NCBI RefSeq assembly: GCF_000620165.1
Contig: NZ_JHVN01000010.1
Location: forward strand, 62,001-126,000
Length of the DNA: 64,000 bases
Source of the DNA: Anoxybacillus tepidamans PS2
GTDB taxonomy: Bacteria > Bacillota > Bacilli > Bacillales > Anoxybacillaceae
Direction of reading: 5' to 3'
Part shown: positions 16,923-26,060 of the stretch, in pieces
How positions within the stretch are numbered: position 1 is the first letter of the stretch
How the letters are laid out: each line of letters opens with the position of its first letter
Notes under the pieces: generated by a model
Told to the model about the DNA's origin: nothing
The model's database searches: none
Seen by the model: the letters and a program-made list of their open reading frames with translations, nothing else
Translations under genes and position numbers: made by a program

Positions 16923-17162
16923 AATGTATCATGATCTTTTTGCTTTGTCAATACACTCTCCTTTGACGATGCCAATTTGTTTATAGAAGATATCAGCTTC
17001 AAACTTCAAAAAAATGGTTTATCTTATAATGCTTGTTATTAACAAGAAAGGGACATGAATATTGTTGCTGTTTTCTTGTGTGATCATATTGAGCGTATAC
17101 AAAAAGAAAACGGAGGCACATTAACATATAGATATGCTTTTTCTTGAAAGGAGATTGTTATA

Positions 17163-17660
17163 ATGACAAAAATGGTGAAGCTAATGGCCCTCTTGACGTT
17201 TGCCATCCCTCTATTATTTGGCTGTGCTGCTAATTACAATAATAACGAAGCAAGAAACAGGGACAATCATATACAAAATGTCGGTTATAACCCAACCGAC
17301 CGCAATCGTTCGGCCAATCAGTCAACAAAAATGGAAGTGGCAGAAACAGCGGCCGCTCGCGTGGCCAACTTGAAAGAAGTGAGAGAGGCGAATGTGATTG
17401 TGGCGAGCCGCAACGCTTATGTAGCTGTGATACTCAGCGACCATCTAAAAGGTCAAATGACCAAGGATGTCGAACGCAAAATCGCGAATACGGTGAAACA
17501 AACCGATCGGGATATTGACAACGTATATGTTTCTACAAACCCTGATTTTGTGCAACGCATGGCTGACTATTCGAACAAGCTGCAGCATGGAAAACCAGTT
17601 AGAGGGCTTTTTGAGGAATTTAGCGAAACGGTGAAGCGCGTGTTTCCAACTGCGCGATAA
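17163..17660 (+). CDS. YhcN/YlaJ family sporulation lipoprotein
   Basis: 165 residues. The N-terminus is a lipoprotein signal with lipobox LLFGC (Cys at about 20). After an Asn-rich linker comes the YhcN/YlaJ domain: VAETAAARVANLKEVREANV, then VAVILSD and KIANTVKQTDRDIDNVYVSTNPD. Family members are attached to spore membranes and affect germination. The ATG follows AAAGGAGATTGTTATA. A near-perfect terminator follows. It is probably forespore-expressed, but I could not identify a convincing sigma-G promoter. Confidence 0.85.
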   Translation: MTKMVKLMALLTFAIPLLFGCAANYNNNEARNRDNHIQNVGYNPTDRNRSANQSTKMEVAETAAARVANLKEVREANVIVASRNAYVAVILSDHLKGQMTKDVERKIANTVKQTDRDIDNVYVSTNPDFVQRMADYSNKLQHGKPVRGLFEEFSETVKRVFPTAR

Positions 17661-17662
17661 CT

Positions 17663-17702
17663 AAAAAAGCGGAGGGAATGTTGCTCATTCCCTCCGCTTT
17701 TT
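17663..17702 (+). terminator. terminator of the YhcN-like gene
   Basis: AAAAAGCGGAGGGAATG-N5-CATTCCCTCCGCTTTTT, perfect arms. Confidence 0.9.
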
Positions 17703-17971
17703 ATCATTCAGATTGCAAAGCCCGCTTTATACGGAATTATATAACTCTTACGTCAATCAAAATTAATTTTTCTTAAGGGACATTCAGGTGTCTAGTTCCC
17801 CCCCCTCCTTCCCCCTTTTTTTCTTTATCGGTGATTCCTCATTCTACTTTTGTTCGTGTAAAGTGTGAAAGAAAAACAAAACGATGGCGCTGTTCCCGAG
17901 AAGATGCAAAACGGTCTTTTTTCCATTATACTTAATCAAGTAATCTGTTGGTGGATAGAAAGGAGAATAGC

Positions 17972-20071
17972 ATGAAATCTCTTGTTCTTGCAGAAAAGCC
18001 GAGTGTGGCGCGTGAGATCGCCCGCGTGCTTGGCTGCAAACAGCCTCATAAGCATTACTTTGAAGGTCATAAATATATTGTTACTTGGGCCCTTGGCCAT
18101 TTAATTGAATTGAAAATGCCGGAAGATTACGATCCGAAGTATAAGATGTGGCGGTTAGATGATTTGCCGATTATTCCTAAGCAAATGGGTCTCAACGTCA
18201 TTCGGCAAACGAGCCATCAATTTAAGGCAATTTCTCGTCTCGCCGAGCGGAAAGACATTAAAGATTGCATTATTGCCACTGACGCGGGCCGTGAAGGCGA
18301 GCTTGTCGCACGTTGGATTTTAAAGAAGATAAACTGGAAAAAGCCGATTTGGCGCTTATGGATTTCGTCGCAAACTGATCAAGCGATTCGCGATGGTTTT
18401 AAACATTTAAAACCAGGCAGACAGTTTGATTCTTTATATTTATCAGCTGTTTGCCGCGCGGAAGCGGATTGGCTGATTGGACTAAATGTCACAAGAGCCT
18501 TGACGACGAAATATAACGATCCTCTATCGGCAGGACGCGTGCAAACCCCGACCCTTGCGATGATTATGGATCGGGAAAAGGAGATTCAAACGTTTGTGCC
18601 AAAGCCGTATTGGACGTTGCATGCTCAAGTCGGTTCGCTATCCGCGTCGTGGGAGCGAAATGGCGAAAAGCGAATTTTTTCGAAGGAAACAGCCCAAAAT
18701 CTTTATGACAATCTAAAGCACAAGCAAGCGACTGTTCTCTCGGTGGAACGCAAAAAGAAAAAAGAACCGCAGCCTCTTCCTTATGACTTAACAGAGCTGC
18801 AGCAAGATGCCAACAAGCGGTTCGGTTTCTCCGCTAAGAAAACGTTGAGCGTATTGCAACGACTTTACGAACATCATAAACTCGTTACTTACCCGCGTAC
18901 GGATTCGCGCTATTTAACGATGGATATGGAATCAACCATGATGGATAGGCTAGAAGCGATGGCATCAAGCTACAAGGATGAAGTGCGTCCGCTGCTTTCA
19001 GGTAAAGGAAAAGTGATGACAAGACGGGTATTCAATAATGAAAAAGTAACGGACCACCATGCGATCATCCCGACGGAAGAGCCGCTTCATATGAACGCGC
19101 TTTCTGAAGATGAACGGAAGCTATACGATTTAATCGCCCGCCGTTTCCTGGCGCTATTTTATCCAGCGTACGAATACGAAACGGTTCATGCCGTATTTGA
19201 TATAGGAGGCGAAACATTTGTAGCCCGTGAAACGGTTGCTGTAGAGATAGGATTTAAAAAAGTGCTTGGAAAAACGGACGCTGAACGTGTCAGCCCATCG
19301 CTTTTAGCCTTATCTAAAGGGCAAACATTTACGATGTATGAGCTCGATATGAAAGAGGAACGAACCGAACCTCCTCTCCGTTATTCAGAGGCGGATATTT
19401 TATCGCAAATGGAAAAATACGGCCTCGGCACTCCGGCTACAAGAGCTGACATTATCGAACGTCTCGTGGAGACGGAAGCGGTGGAGCGAAAAAATGGCCG
19501 GTTTTATCCGACGAGAAAAGGAAAACAACTGATAGATCTCGTCAATGAAGAGTTAAAATCTCCGGAGCTGACAGCGCGGTGGGAAAAAGAACTGGAGGCC
19601 ATTGCGCGCGGAAAAGGAAACGCTAAAGCATTTCTGCAAAACATCCGTCAGCAAACGGATCGGCTTGTCGCCGAAATTAAAAACAGCGACCGGACGTATC
19701 GGGCGCATAATATAACAGGATCAATGTGCCCGGAATGCGGCTCGTTTTTAAAGGAACGGACAACGAAAGAAGGTAAAGTGCTCATCTGTTCTAATACGGA
19801 ATGTCGCTATCGCAAGCATAAAAAGGAAGCGAAGCTGTCGAAGCGGCGCTGCCCGCAATGTCAAAAGCGGATGGAAATTCACGAAGGAAAAGCGGGCGTT
19901 TATTTCCAATGCCGCCGTTGCAATATCGTAGAAAAAGCGGAGGAAAAGAAAAGTACAGCAACAAGTCGTCACGATCGGGCACTGTTGAAAAAATATAGCG
20001 CGGAAAACGACGCATTCGGCACAAGTTTAGGAGAATTGCTTAAACAAGCATTAGACAAAAAGGAAAACTAA
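17972..20071 (+). CDS. topB: DNA topoisomerase III
   Basis: 699 residues from the ATG at 17972, which follows AAAGGAG; an in-frame GTG eight codons earlier is not used. Type IA topoisomerase, which relaxes and decatenates DNA by cutting one strand. The TOPRIM domain has the catalytic Glu in LAEKPSVA (about 8) and DAGREGE (104-110). The active-site Tyr is in TYPRTDSRYL (Tyr about 307). The C-terminus carries two zinc-ribbon pairs (CPECG...CSNTEC and CPQCQ...CRRC) and a basic tail. Length and order fit Bacillus TopB. It is a single gene with its own terminator. Confidence 0.97.
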   Translation: MKSLVLAEKPSVAREIARVLGCKQPHKHYFEGHKYIVTWALGHLIELKMPEDYDPKYKMWRLDDLPIIPKQMGLNVIRQTSHQFKAISRLAERKDIKDCIIATDAGREGELVARWILKKINWKKPIWRLWISSQTDQAIRDGFKHLKPGRQFDSLYLSAVCRAEADWLIGLNVTRALTTKYNDPLSAGRVQTPTLAMIMDREKEIQTFVPKPYWTLHAQVGSLSASWERNGEKRIFSKETAQNLYDNLKHKQATVLSVERKKKKEPQPLPYDLTELQQDANKRFGFSAKKTLSVLQRLYEHHKLVTYPRTDSRYLTMDMESTMMDRLEAMASSYKDEVRPLLSGKGKVMTRRVFNNEKVTDHHAIIPTEEPLHMNALSEDERKLYDLIARRFLALFYPAYEYETVHAVFDIGGETFVARETVAVEIGFKKVLGKTDAERVSPSLLALSKGQTFTMYELDMKEERTEPPLRYSEADILSQMEKYGLGTPATRADIIERLVETEAVERKNGRFYPTRKGKQLIDLVNEELKSPELTARWEKELEAIARGKGNAKAFLQNIRQQTDRLVAEIKNSDRTYRAHNITGSMCPECGSFLKERTTKEGKVLICSNTECRYRKHKKEAKLSKRRCPQCQKRMEIHEGKAGVYFQCRRCNIVEKAEEKKSTATSRHDRALLKKYSAENDAFGTSLGELLKQALDKKEN

Positions 20072-20091
20072 CATACGGCCATATACCAACT

Positions 20092-20131
20092 GGCGCCTCT
20101 CTTCTTTTTAAGAAAGAGGCGCCGATTTTTT
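20092..20131 (+). terminator. terminator of topB
   Basis: GGCGCCTCTCTTCTT and AAGAAAGAGGCGCC with one mismatch, followed by GATTTTTT. The arms could also stop opposing transcription from the SDR gene. Confidence 0.8.
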
Positions 20132-20144
20132 AGATGGTATCTCC

Positions 20145-21011
20145 TCACGGTCTTTTTTCTTTGTGAAATTGCTTGATGACCATCCGTTCCCACCACTTCC
20201 ATGGCAGCCGACTTTTCAGCGCCATCGTTAGTTTTACCCCTCTGCCAACTGGATATCGTAAGTCTGGGGCTGGGGACTTTGCCACTTCGACAATCTTGCG
20301 GATGACTTCATCTGGAGCAGGTGCCGTCTCTGCAACGCGATGGACGTATTTCAAAATAGCGTTCATCTCTTTGGTATAGGCGGAATTGGAGGAGATCGTT
20401 ACTCTTTCTATTCCTTTTGACCAAATATCGGTTTTGTAGGAACCTGGTTCGATTAACACGACATAGACACCGTACGGCAACATCTCTAAGCGAAGCGACT
20501 CGCTAAACCCTTCCACTGCAAATTTCGATGCTACATAAGGGCCCATCGAAGGGAACCCGATTCGCCCGCTGATGCTGCTGATGTTGACAATCTTGCCATT
20601 TCGCCGCTCTCTCATCGATGGCAACACCGCTTTTGTTACGGCGACGAGCCCAAAAAAATTCGTTTGGAATTGCTGCTGCCATTCTTCCATATCAAGTTCT
20701 TCTGTAAAACCGCCTGCGGCAAAGCCGGCGTTGTTCACCAATAAATCAATCTGCCCATAACGGTTAATTACGTCTTGAATAACCGTTTCCGCAGCGGAAA
20801 AGTCGGTGACATCCAATGAAACGATCTCCAACTGATCGATAACCGCTGCTTCTTGGGCGGCTGCTTCTAGCCGTTCTCTATTCTGGACGTTTCGCATCGA
20901 AGCCACTACCCGATAACCTTCGCGGGCAAGCGCCACACTTGTCAGCAACCCGAAGCCGCTTGAGGCTCCCGTCACAAACGCAACGGGAGATTTATGGAAG
21001 TTTTGATTCAC
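20145..21011 (-). CDS. short-chain dehydrogenase/reductase
   Basis: 288 residues from the GTG at 21011, chosen because AGGAGGG lies 6 nt upstream; a longer frame to 21152 runs through a dispersed repeat and is not credible. Classical SDR: cofactor motif TGASSGFG (14-21), NNAG (93-96), catalytic Ser146 (in NISSISG), Tyr159 and Lys163 (YVASK). SMRNVQNRERLEAAA after strand 2 suggests NADP preference. Substrate unknown. It is related to the Bacillus oxidoreductases of the YusR/YusS type. Confidence 0.85.
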   Translation of the reverse strand: MNQNFHKSPVAFVTGASSGFGLLTSVALAREGYRVVASMRNVQNRERLEAAAQEAAVIDQLEIVSLDVTDFSAAETVIQDVINRYGQIDLLVNNAGFAAGGFTEELDMEEWQQQFQTNFFGLVAVTKAVLPSMRERRNGKIVNISSISGRIGFPSMGPYVASKFAVEGFSESLRLEMLPYGVYVVLIEPGSYKTDIWSKGIERVTISSNSAYTKEMNAILKYVHRVAETAPAPDEVIRKIVEVAKSPAPDLRYPVGRGVKLTMALKSRLPWKWWERMVIKQFHKEKRP

Positions 21012-21126
21012 AAGATTCCCTCCTGAAGTTGAGTCTCTTTTTGTGATACCAACTAACATGCTTATATTCATTTGGATAAGGGCAACAGCAATTCCTGCCT
21101 TTCTCACTTTTATCGCTGCCCTCAAA

Positions 21127-21189
21127 ATGAACCTCTCCCACCTCCATTTCATTGAGAGGTGGGAGATGAATCGGTGAATGTGTTAAAAA
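21127..21189 (-). repeat. palindromic dispersed repeat, copy 2
   Basis: Read on the minus strand it gives TTTTTAACACATTCACCGAT, then CTCCCACCTC-N10-GAGGTGGGAG and AGGTTCAT, nearly identical to the copy at 8894-8957. It is inverted relative to the other two copies and lies between the SDR start and the EamA stop. Confidence 0.75.
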
Positions 21190-21214
21190 CCTCCATCATT
21201 AACCGATGGAGGTT
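21184..21214 (-). terminator. terminator of the EamA gene, overlapping its stop
   Basis: On the minus strand AACCTCCATC-N7-GATGGAGGTT followed by TTTAAC. The hairpin includes the last codons of the EamA gene. Confidence 0.7.
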
Positions 21215-22089
21215 GCTTTCTTTTCTTCCCTTTTTTCTCTTGCCATTACGACTAGCATCGCGCCGCTTAGTACAATAAGCCCGCCAATGATTTGGATCAT
21301 TGACATTTTTTCATGCAAAAATACCATAGATAAGAGAAACGTAATGACTGGCTCAATCATACTTAGAATCGATGCTTTAGTTGGTCCAATCATATTCATT
21401 CCAGCAAAAAATGTCAGCATAGCGAGGATGCTAGAGAAGAAAGAGGTTCCGATGACCGGAAGCCAACCGATATTATCAAAATGAAAATGAAGCGTTTTCG
21501 TCAATGTGCCCCCTATAAAAAAGGACATGGCGGCAAATAACGCAATATAGGCGCTAGTCGTAATCGGCTGTACTTGTGCCGTCACTTTATTTCCCACGAT
21601 AATATAGATCGAATAAATCACTGCCGCTCCGATCGCTAGTCCAATACCGATCGGTTGAATGCCTCCCGCCGGAGCTCCTAGCACCAGTATCATTCCTACT
21701 AAAGAAATACATATGGCAGTGATGATTCGCATCGTTAGTTTCTCTTTATTGATGAAAAACGAAAGAATAGCGACAAAGATCGGATTTAGGTAAAGCAATA
21801 AAGCCGCTAGCGAGGACGGGATGTACTTCACTGCATTAAAATAAAAGGTAGATTGCATTGTATAGCAAATGCCACCTAACAGAAACAGATACAAAAGATG
21901 AGACCATGACACTTTCCAATGCTTTTCTTTAATTAGTAGATACATAAAAAAGAAAAGCGCAGCAAACGCAAAGCGCAAAAACAGCAAAGTCGTGACTGTT
22001 ACGCCGCTATCGTATGCATACAATGCAAAGATGGGAATGAAGGCAAATCCCGTTGCTGATAAAAATACGAGCATGTACCCTTTCCACAT
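21199..22089 (-). CDS. EamA family (DMT) transporter
   Basis: 296 residues, ten predicted membrane segments arranged as two EamA repeats (about 1-140 and 150-285), the standard exporter layout of the drug/metabolite transporter superfamily. Conserved stretches are SATGFAFIPIFALYAYDSGV and, in the second repeat, the IEPVITFLLSMVFLHEK signature. GAGGTG lies 10 nt upstream of the ATG. Substrate unknown; amino acid or metabolite efflux is typical. Confidence 0.85.
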   Translation of the reverse strand: MWKGYMLVFLSATGFAFIPIFALYAYDSGVTVTTLLFLRFAFAALFFFMYLLIKEKHWKVSWSHLLYLFLLGGICYTMQSTFYFNAVKYIPSSLAALLLYLNPIFVAILSFFINKEKLTMRIITAICISLVGMILVLGAPAGGIQPIGIGLAIGAAVIYSIYIIVGNKVTAQVQPITTSAYIALFAAMSFFIGGTLTKTLHFHFDNIGWLPVIGTSFFSSILAMLTFFAGMNMIGPTKASILSMIEPVITFLLSMVFLHEKMSMIQIIGGLIVLSGAMLVVMAREKREEKKATSIG

Positions 22090-22213
22090 GTTGCTTGCAC
22101 CTCGAATCGTTAAAGTCTAGAATGGAGTGCTGCTGCTTCCCCACCTTTACTTTTATTTGCAAGTATCCGGTTTCAATCGTATACCTAGATACAATTATAA
22201 TAATTTCGAAGTT

Positions 22214-22414
22214 TTAAACAATATGCTTTTCTTTAAACCATTCACTTTTTCTTATATCGCCGGAATTGGATCTTTTCCATACGATGGTATCCAATTCGTA
22301 GAACGGAATATGAAGCCGGGCTGATAACGTTCTTGCTAATGTCGTTTTTCCGCTCCCGACCGAACCAATGATATGGATTTTTTGGGGGGCTTCTCTTTCA
22401 TCACTATCACCCAA
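22214..22414 (-). pseudogene. N-terminal relic of a FlaR-like AAA/P-loop nucleotide kinase
   Basis: About 66 codons with KIHIIGSVGSGKTTLARTLS (Walker A) and PFYELDTIVWKR, the N-terminus of the adenylate-kinase-like family annotated as topology modulation protein FlaR (about 170-180 residues). The frame stops after EWFKEKHIV, losing the lid and the rest of the fold. There is no ribosome binding site before the TTG at 22414. A truncated, probably dead copy. Confidence 0.6.
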
Positions 22415-22435
22415 AATCGAGCTTTAGGTAAAGTT

Positions 22436-23428
22436 TTAGGGGCTCGTCAAAAAAATCTTTCCTTTATTCAATGGCGCGGATTCGACTGCACGGATCGCTT
22501 CTTTTATATCATATAATGGATAAGAGGACGCAGGCGCCATCAACTGCAGCTTTTTTTCATGTATAAGCGCGATCAAATGGTGAAAAGTTTCTTGCCAAGC
22601 TTGTACGGATGCTTGTTGATTCCAATGGCGAAGATGAAACAGTTTTATATGGACTTTCGCCTTTTCCGACACTTCCATCCAATTGATGGGGGTTCCTGAT
22701 AAAAGGCCGATTGTTAATAACACTCCTTCAGGACGGACGCAAAAGGCTAGTTCAGTGCCGTCCGCTCCGCCGATGGAATCAATGGCGGCCGTCGCACCCA
22801 ATCCATTCGTAAGTTCCATCACGGTTCGATATAACGATGTATTCGACGTATTAATCACATCAGAAGCGCCGAGGTCAAGTAGTTCTTTTGTGTGATGATC
22901 GTTTCTTGTCACGGCGATCAGGCGAAATCCGAGAATTTTCGAAAGCTGGGCAAAAATCCGCCCAATCGAGGAGCCGCAAGCATTGACTAATAAAATATTG
23001 CCCGGTTGCAGTTTTAAGATTTCTGTACAAATGACCCATGCGGTGACGGGATTAATATATAGCTGCGCGGCAGTATCATTATCGATAGAATCAGGGATCA
23101 CGACTGCGAATTCGGCCGATGTTTTGACAAACTCCTGCCACGTACCTTCCCCCCGCAAAGGAAGGACACGCTTACCAATCAAATCTTGGGAAACGGAAGG
23201 ACCGACATCTTCGACAATCCCTACTCCTTCATACCCAGGAATCGCAGGTAAGGAAATGCGGTGAGAGTAAGCCCCTCTGATTGGCAGCAAGTCAGACGGA
23301 TTGATTGGGCTCGCTTGCATACGAACAAGCACTTCTCCATTCGCAGGTCGATGAATATGTTTATTTTCCAATTTTAAGACATTTTCAGGGTTGCCGAATT
23401 CATAGAAGCGGATACATGTTGCTTGCAA
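22436..23428 (-). CDS. MDR-superfamily oxidoreductase (quinone/enoyl reductase type)
   Basis: 330 residues from a TTG at 23428 that follows AAAGGAGG with 7-nt spacing. The N-terminal GroES-like domain has SPINPSDLLPIRGAY and GYEGVGIVEDVG; the nucleotide domain has VNACGSSIGRIFAQLSK and AAIDSIGGADG. The zinc ligands of alcohol dehydrogenases are missing, so it belongs to the zinc-free quinone oxidoreductase / 2-enoyl thioester reductase side (YogA-like), using NAD(P)H. Substrate unknown. It is a single gene preceded by a terminator. Confidence 0.82.
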   Translation of the reverse strand: MQATCIRFYEFGNPENVLKLENKHIHRPANGEVLVRMQASPINPSDLLPIRGAYSHRISLPAIPGYEGVGIVEDVGPSVSQDLIGKRVLPLRGEGTWQEFVKTSAEFAVVIPDSIDNDTAAQLYINPVTAWVICTEILKLQPGNILLVNACGSSIGRIFAQLSKILGFRLIAVTRNDHHTKELLDLGASDVINTSNTSLYRTVMELTNGLGATAAIDSIGGADGTELAFCVRPEGVLLTIGLLSGTPINWMEVSEKAKVHIKLFHLRHWNQQASVQAWQETFHHLIALIHEKKLQLMAPASSYPLYDIKEAIRAVESAPLNKGKIFLTSP

Positions 23429-23541
23429 ATTACAAACCTCCTTTTTCTAGGAGAAATAATAAGACCCTATTTCCAGTATATAATAGGGAGGGGTTCTGGG
23501 CTATCTATAAATTGGGTGCATCGGCTGATAGCATCTGAAAG

Positions 23542-23584
23542 AAAAAGGTCGTTTTGGGTGACAGTTCACCATGAACGACCTTTT
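23542..23584 (-). terminator. terminator of the acid phosphatase gene
   Basis: On the minus strand AAAAGGTCGTT...AACGACCTTTTT with an inner GGTGAA/TTCACC-like stem and a T tract. Confidence 0.8.
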
Positions 23585-23644
23585 CGAGCTGAATGAAGAA
23601 ATATTTAGGGTATGATCGTTACTTGCATCAAACTTTACTAACGG

Positions 23645-24478
23645 TTATTTCAATGGATATGCGTTCAATGCTTGTTTTCTTACTTTGTCTTTTTCAGCAG
23701 GCGTTTTGTCGAGGCCGTAGCCGTAAATGGCGCTCTCCCAGTCGCCGTACATCGGATTTGGAAGAACAATAAATTTACGCCCAAACTCTTCATGGAAGCG
23801 ATCCACGTTGGCGTTGCGCTCTTCTAATGGCTTTTGGTCGAACTCTTTCGCAAAATCGCCTAAATTATCACCAAAAAAGGCTATAATGTCGTGCGTTCGT
23901 TGAATTCGCTGCCTCCGAGGTTCTTTGCTGTTTTCTTTGGCGCGAAACAGCATATGGTCTGCCGTTGCTTGCGGAAATCCTTTTTCTTTTAAGTTTTTAA
24001 TTGTTGCTTCCACCTCGTTTTCATCGCGGTTGGATACGTAGAAAATATCGATTCCTTTTGAATCAACGTATGTAAGGAATTCAACGGCGCCAGGAAGAGC
24101 TTCTGCTTGTGCTTGCATCACCCATTTATGCCAGTCGGTAAAGTTCGGCACTCCTTTTTTAATAATATAGGCTTCATAGGGGCTGTTATTTAAAATGGTT
24201 TCGTCAATGTCGAGCACGATGGCTAGTTTCTTTGAGCTATTGTTGCGCTTCTGTTGGAGCGCGCCGTCGACCACCATTTTCCCTAGGTTGTATGCTTGAT
24301 AATAAAGTGCTTTCATCTCTCCCGATTTTTGATACCAAAGTGTGGACATGATCATATGATCGTTATCGGCTATTGGAGAGCCGATCGCGGCATTGGTATT
24401 GGCGTGCGCGGTCGAAGCTGAAATTGAGAGAGCGCTAGCTAAAACGAATAGTTGTAGTGCTTTATTTTTTACATTCAT
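23645..24478 (-). CDS. secreted class C (e(P4)-type) acid phosphatase / 5'-nucleotidase
   Basis: 277 residues from the ATG at 24478, which follows GGAGGAGAGG with 6-nt spacing. The signal peptide ends near STAHANT; there is no lipobox, unlike the Haemophilus e(P4) lipoprotein. HAD-type catalytic motif VLDIDETILNN (DxDxT at about 90-94), second motif YVSNRDE and acidic motif FFGDNLGDF. The family removes phosphate from nucleotides and other monoesters outside the membrane, so it probably scavenges phosphate or nucleosides. It has its own terminator. Confidence 0.88.
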   Translation of the reverse strand: MNVKNKALQLFVLASALSISASTAHANTNAAIGSPIADNDHMIMSTLWYQKSGEMKALYYQAYNLGKMVVDGALQQKRNNSSKKLAIVLDIDETILNNSPYEAYIIKKGVPNFTDWHKWVMQAQAEALPGAVEFLTYVDSKGIDIFYVSNRDENEVEATIKNLKEKGFPQATADHMLFRAKENSKEPRRQRIQRTHDIIAFFGDNLGDFAKEFDQKPLEERNANVDRFHEEFGRKFIVLPNPMYGDWESAIYGYGLDKTPAEKDKVRKQALNAYPLK

Positions 24479-24592
24479 GTTGTACCTCTCCTCCATCTCA
24501 TAATGCTCTTTATAGTTTTTGCAAGTCGATTAGAATCATGCATATTAAGCCGATGAGGAGAGATGGCGATAAGAGTGAAACAGGCATTGGCA

Positions 24593-25399
24593 TTATGTAT
24601 TTGGCAACGCTTCCTTGGTATAGATAGAAACCCACGGCCGGCTATGTTCCCAATGAACTTTTAATTTTAGCTGGAAGGCTTCCGATAAACATTCATCTGT
24701 TAATACGTCTTCCTTTTTCCCGCTAGCCACGATTTTTCCATCTTTTAGTAACAACACATGAGTGATTTCTTCAATGATTTCCTCAATATAGTGAGTGACA
24801 TATAGGACGTGGCATTGTTTGTGCTTGATAATGTCTTTGATGGATGATAGTAGCTCTTCGCGGGTGAAAAGATCCAACCCTACTGATGGCTCGTCTAATA
24901 TTAATAAGCTCGGCTTGGCCATGAGCGCTCTCGCGATGAGGACCTTTCTCTTTTCACCTTGCGATAAAGTAGCATAGTTTTTTTGTTTTAAATGATCCAT
25001 TCGGAAGGATGCCAAAAGCTGTTCTGCTTGCTTGCGATCTTCTTCCGTCATTTCATCGTACAGTCCGATGGTTGCGAACTTTCCGCTGACTACAATATCC
25101 TCTACTGTTTCTAATGCGAGCGTCTGATGGAAATGATCGAGAAAGCTGCTAACAAACCCAATTTGCTTGCGAAGCTCTGGCAAGTTGGTTTTTCCGAATG
25201 TGTGTCCTAAGACAGAAGCCTCCCCTCTTGTTGGATATTGATAGCCGGATACAATATTTAACAATGACGTTTTTCCGGAGCCGTTTAAACCTAGTATGGC
25301 CCAGTGTTCGTTTTCATGGACTTTCCAGTGAATATCTTTTAAAATCAGCCGGTCTTCCTTGATCAATGATACATTTTCCATTGTTAAGATCGTTCTCAC
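24593..25399 (-). CDS. ABC transporter ATP-binding protein (YlmA-like)
   Basis: 268 residues from the GTG at 25399, which has GGGAG about 10 nt upstream; a GTG four codons earlier overlaps that site. Walker A ILGLNGSGKTSLL (37-44 region), signature LSQGEKRKV, Walker B LLILDEPSVGLD and switch His in YVTHYIEE are all intact. The sequence resembles YlmA and the ModF/PhrA type, ABC ATPases without an obvious permease. No permease gene is adjacent here, so the transported substrate, or even a transport role, is unknown. Confidence 0.85.
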   Translation of the reverse strand: MRTILTMENVSLIKEDRLILKDIHWKVHENEHWAILGLNGSGKTSLLNIVSGYQYPTRGEASVLGHTFGKTNLPELRKQIGFVSSFLDHFHQTLALETVEDIVVSGKFATIGLYDEMTEEDRKQAEQLLASFRMDHLKQKNYATLSQGEKRKVLIARALMAKPSLLILDEPSVGLDLFTREELLSSIKDIIKHKQCHVLYVTHYIEEIIEEITHVLLLKDGKIVASGKKEDVLTDECLSEAFQLKLKVHWEHSRPWVSIYTKEALPNT

Positions 25400-25491
25400 T
25401 TTATATTTCACTCCCGTTTATTAAGATTGATAAAGGTAAAATTTCTTCCGTATCCCTCATATTAAAACTGATTTGGGCCAATACATAAGAC

Positions 25492-25899
25492 TCAATCTCG
25501 GGTTAGTTGACTAAATCTAATAATGTTTTTTACTTGCTTGTTAAACGCTGGATTGCTCTTATAGTAGACCCCTTTCAGTTTCCCTGTTACAAAATCCCCA
25601 ATTTCCTGCTCATCATGATAAGCCTTTACGGAGTATGGATATAGTAAAGTAGGAGCCCTCTCTTCCTGGTTTTCGTCGCGAATGAAGGTGATATTTCCAA
25701 CTCGATTCACCCAGCTTTCGATACGTTTCGGATCGGTGATTATTTTGTGTTGGCCGTTGTTCTCGTTTATAATTTCAATCTTTGTAATTTCATGCGTTTG
25801 ATAGATGGAGGCGAAATCGACTTTCACTTGCTCGTGTTGACACGATAGTAGCTGAGGAGTCATCAATAATAGATAGATATTTCGCAAAACATTCCTCAA
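25492..25899 (-). CDS. small lipoprotein of unknown function
   Basis: 135 residues starting at a TTG that follows GATGGAGAACG. The N-terminus is a lipoprotein signal with lipobox QLLSC (Cys at about 20). The remainder is hydrophilic with no known motif (EIINENNGQHKIITDPKRIE, VKAYHDEQEIGDFVTGK). It resembles small DUF-type lipoproteins of Bacillus that monitor the envelope, but I cannot name a family. Confidence 0.65.
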   Translation of the reverse strand: MRNVLRNIYLLLMTPQLLSCQHEQVKVDFASIYQTHEITKIEIINENNGQHKIITDPKRIESWVNRVGNITFIRDENQEERAPTLLYPYSVKAYHDEQEIGDFVTGKLKGVYYKSNPAFNKQVKNIIRFSQLTRD

Positions 25900-26060
25900 C
25901 GTTCTCCATCCCTATTTGCCCCCTCTTTATAATAAGGAAACGGATATATGGTGTGAGCAATTCCTTTCAGTTTTCCATTATTTTACCACGATTAGAATTG
26001 ATGTTTATATATTTTTTTGTATATTATGAATTTACAAAACAAAGAGGAGGAATGAATGGA

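Noticed and set aside
20145-21152. Longer start for the SDR gene (ATG at 21152)
   Set aside because: The extension translates the dispersed repeat and has no binding site; the GTG at 21011 has AGGAGGG at ideal spacing.
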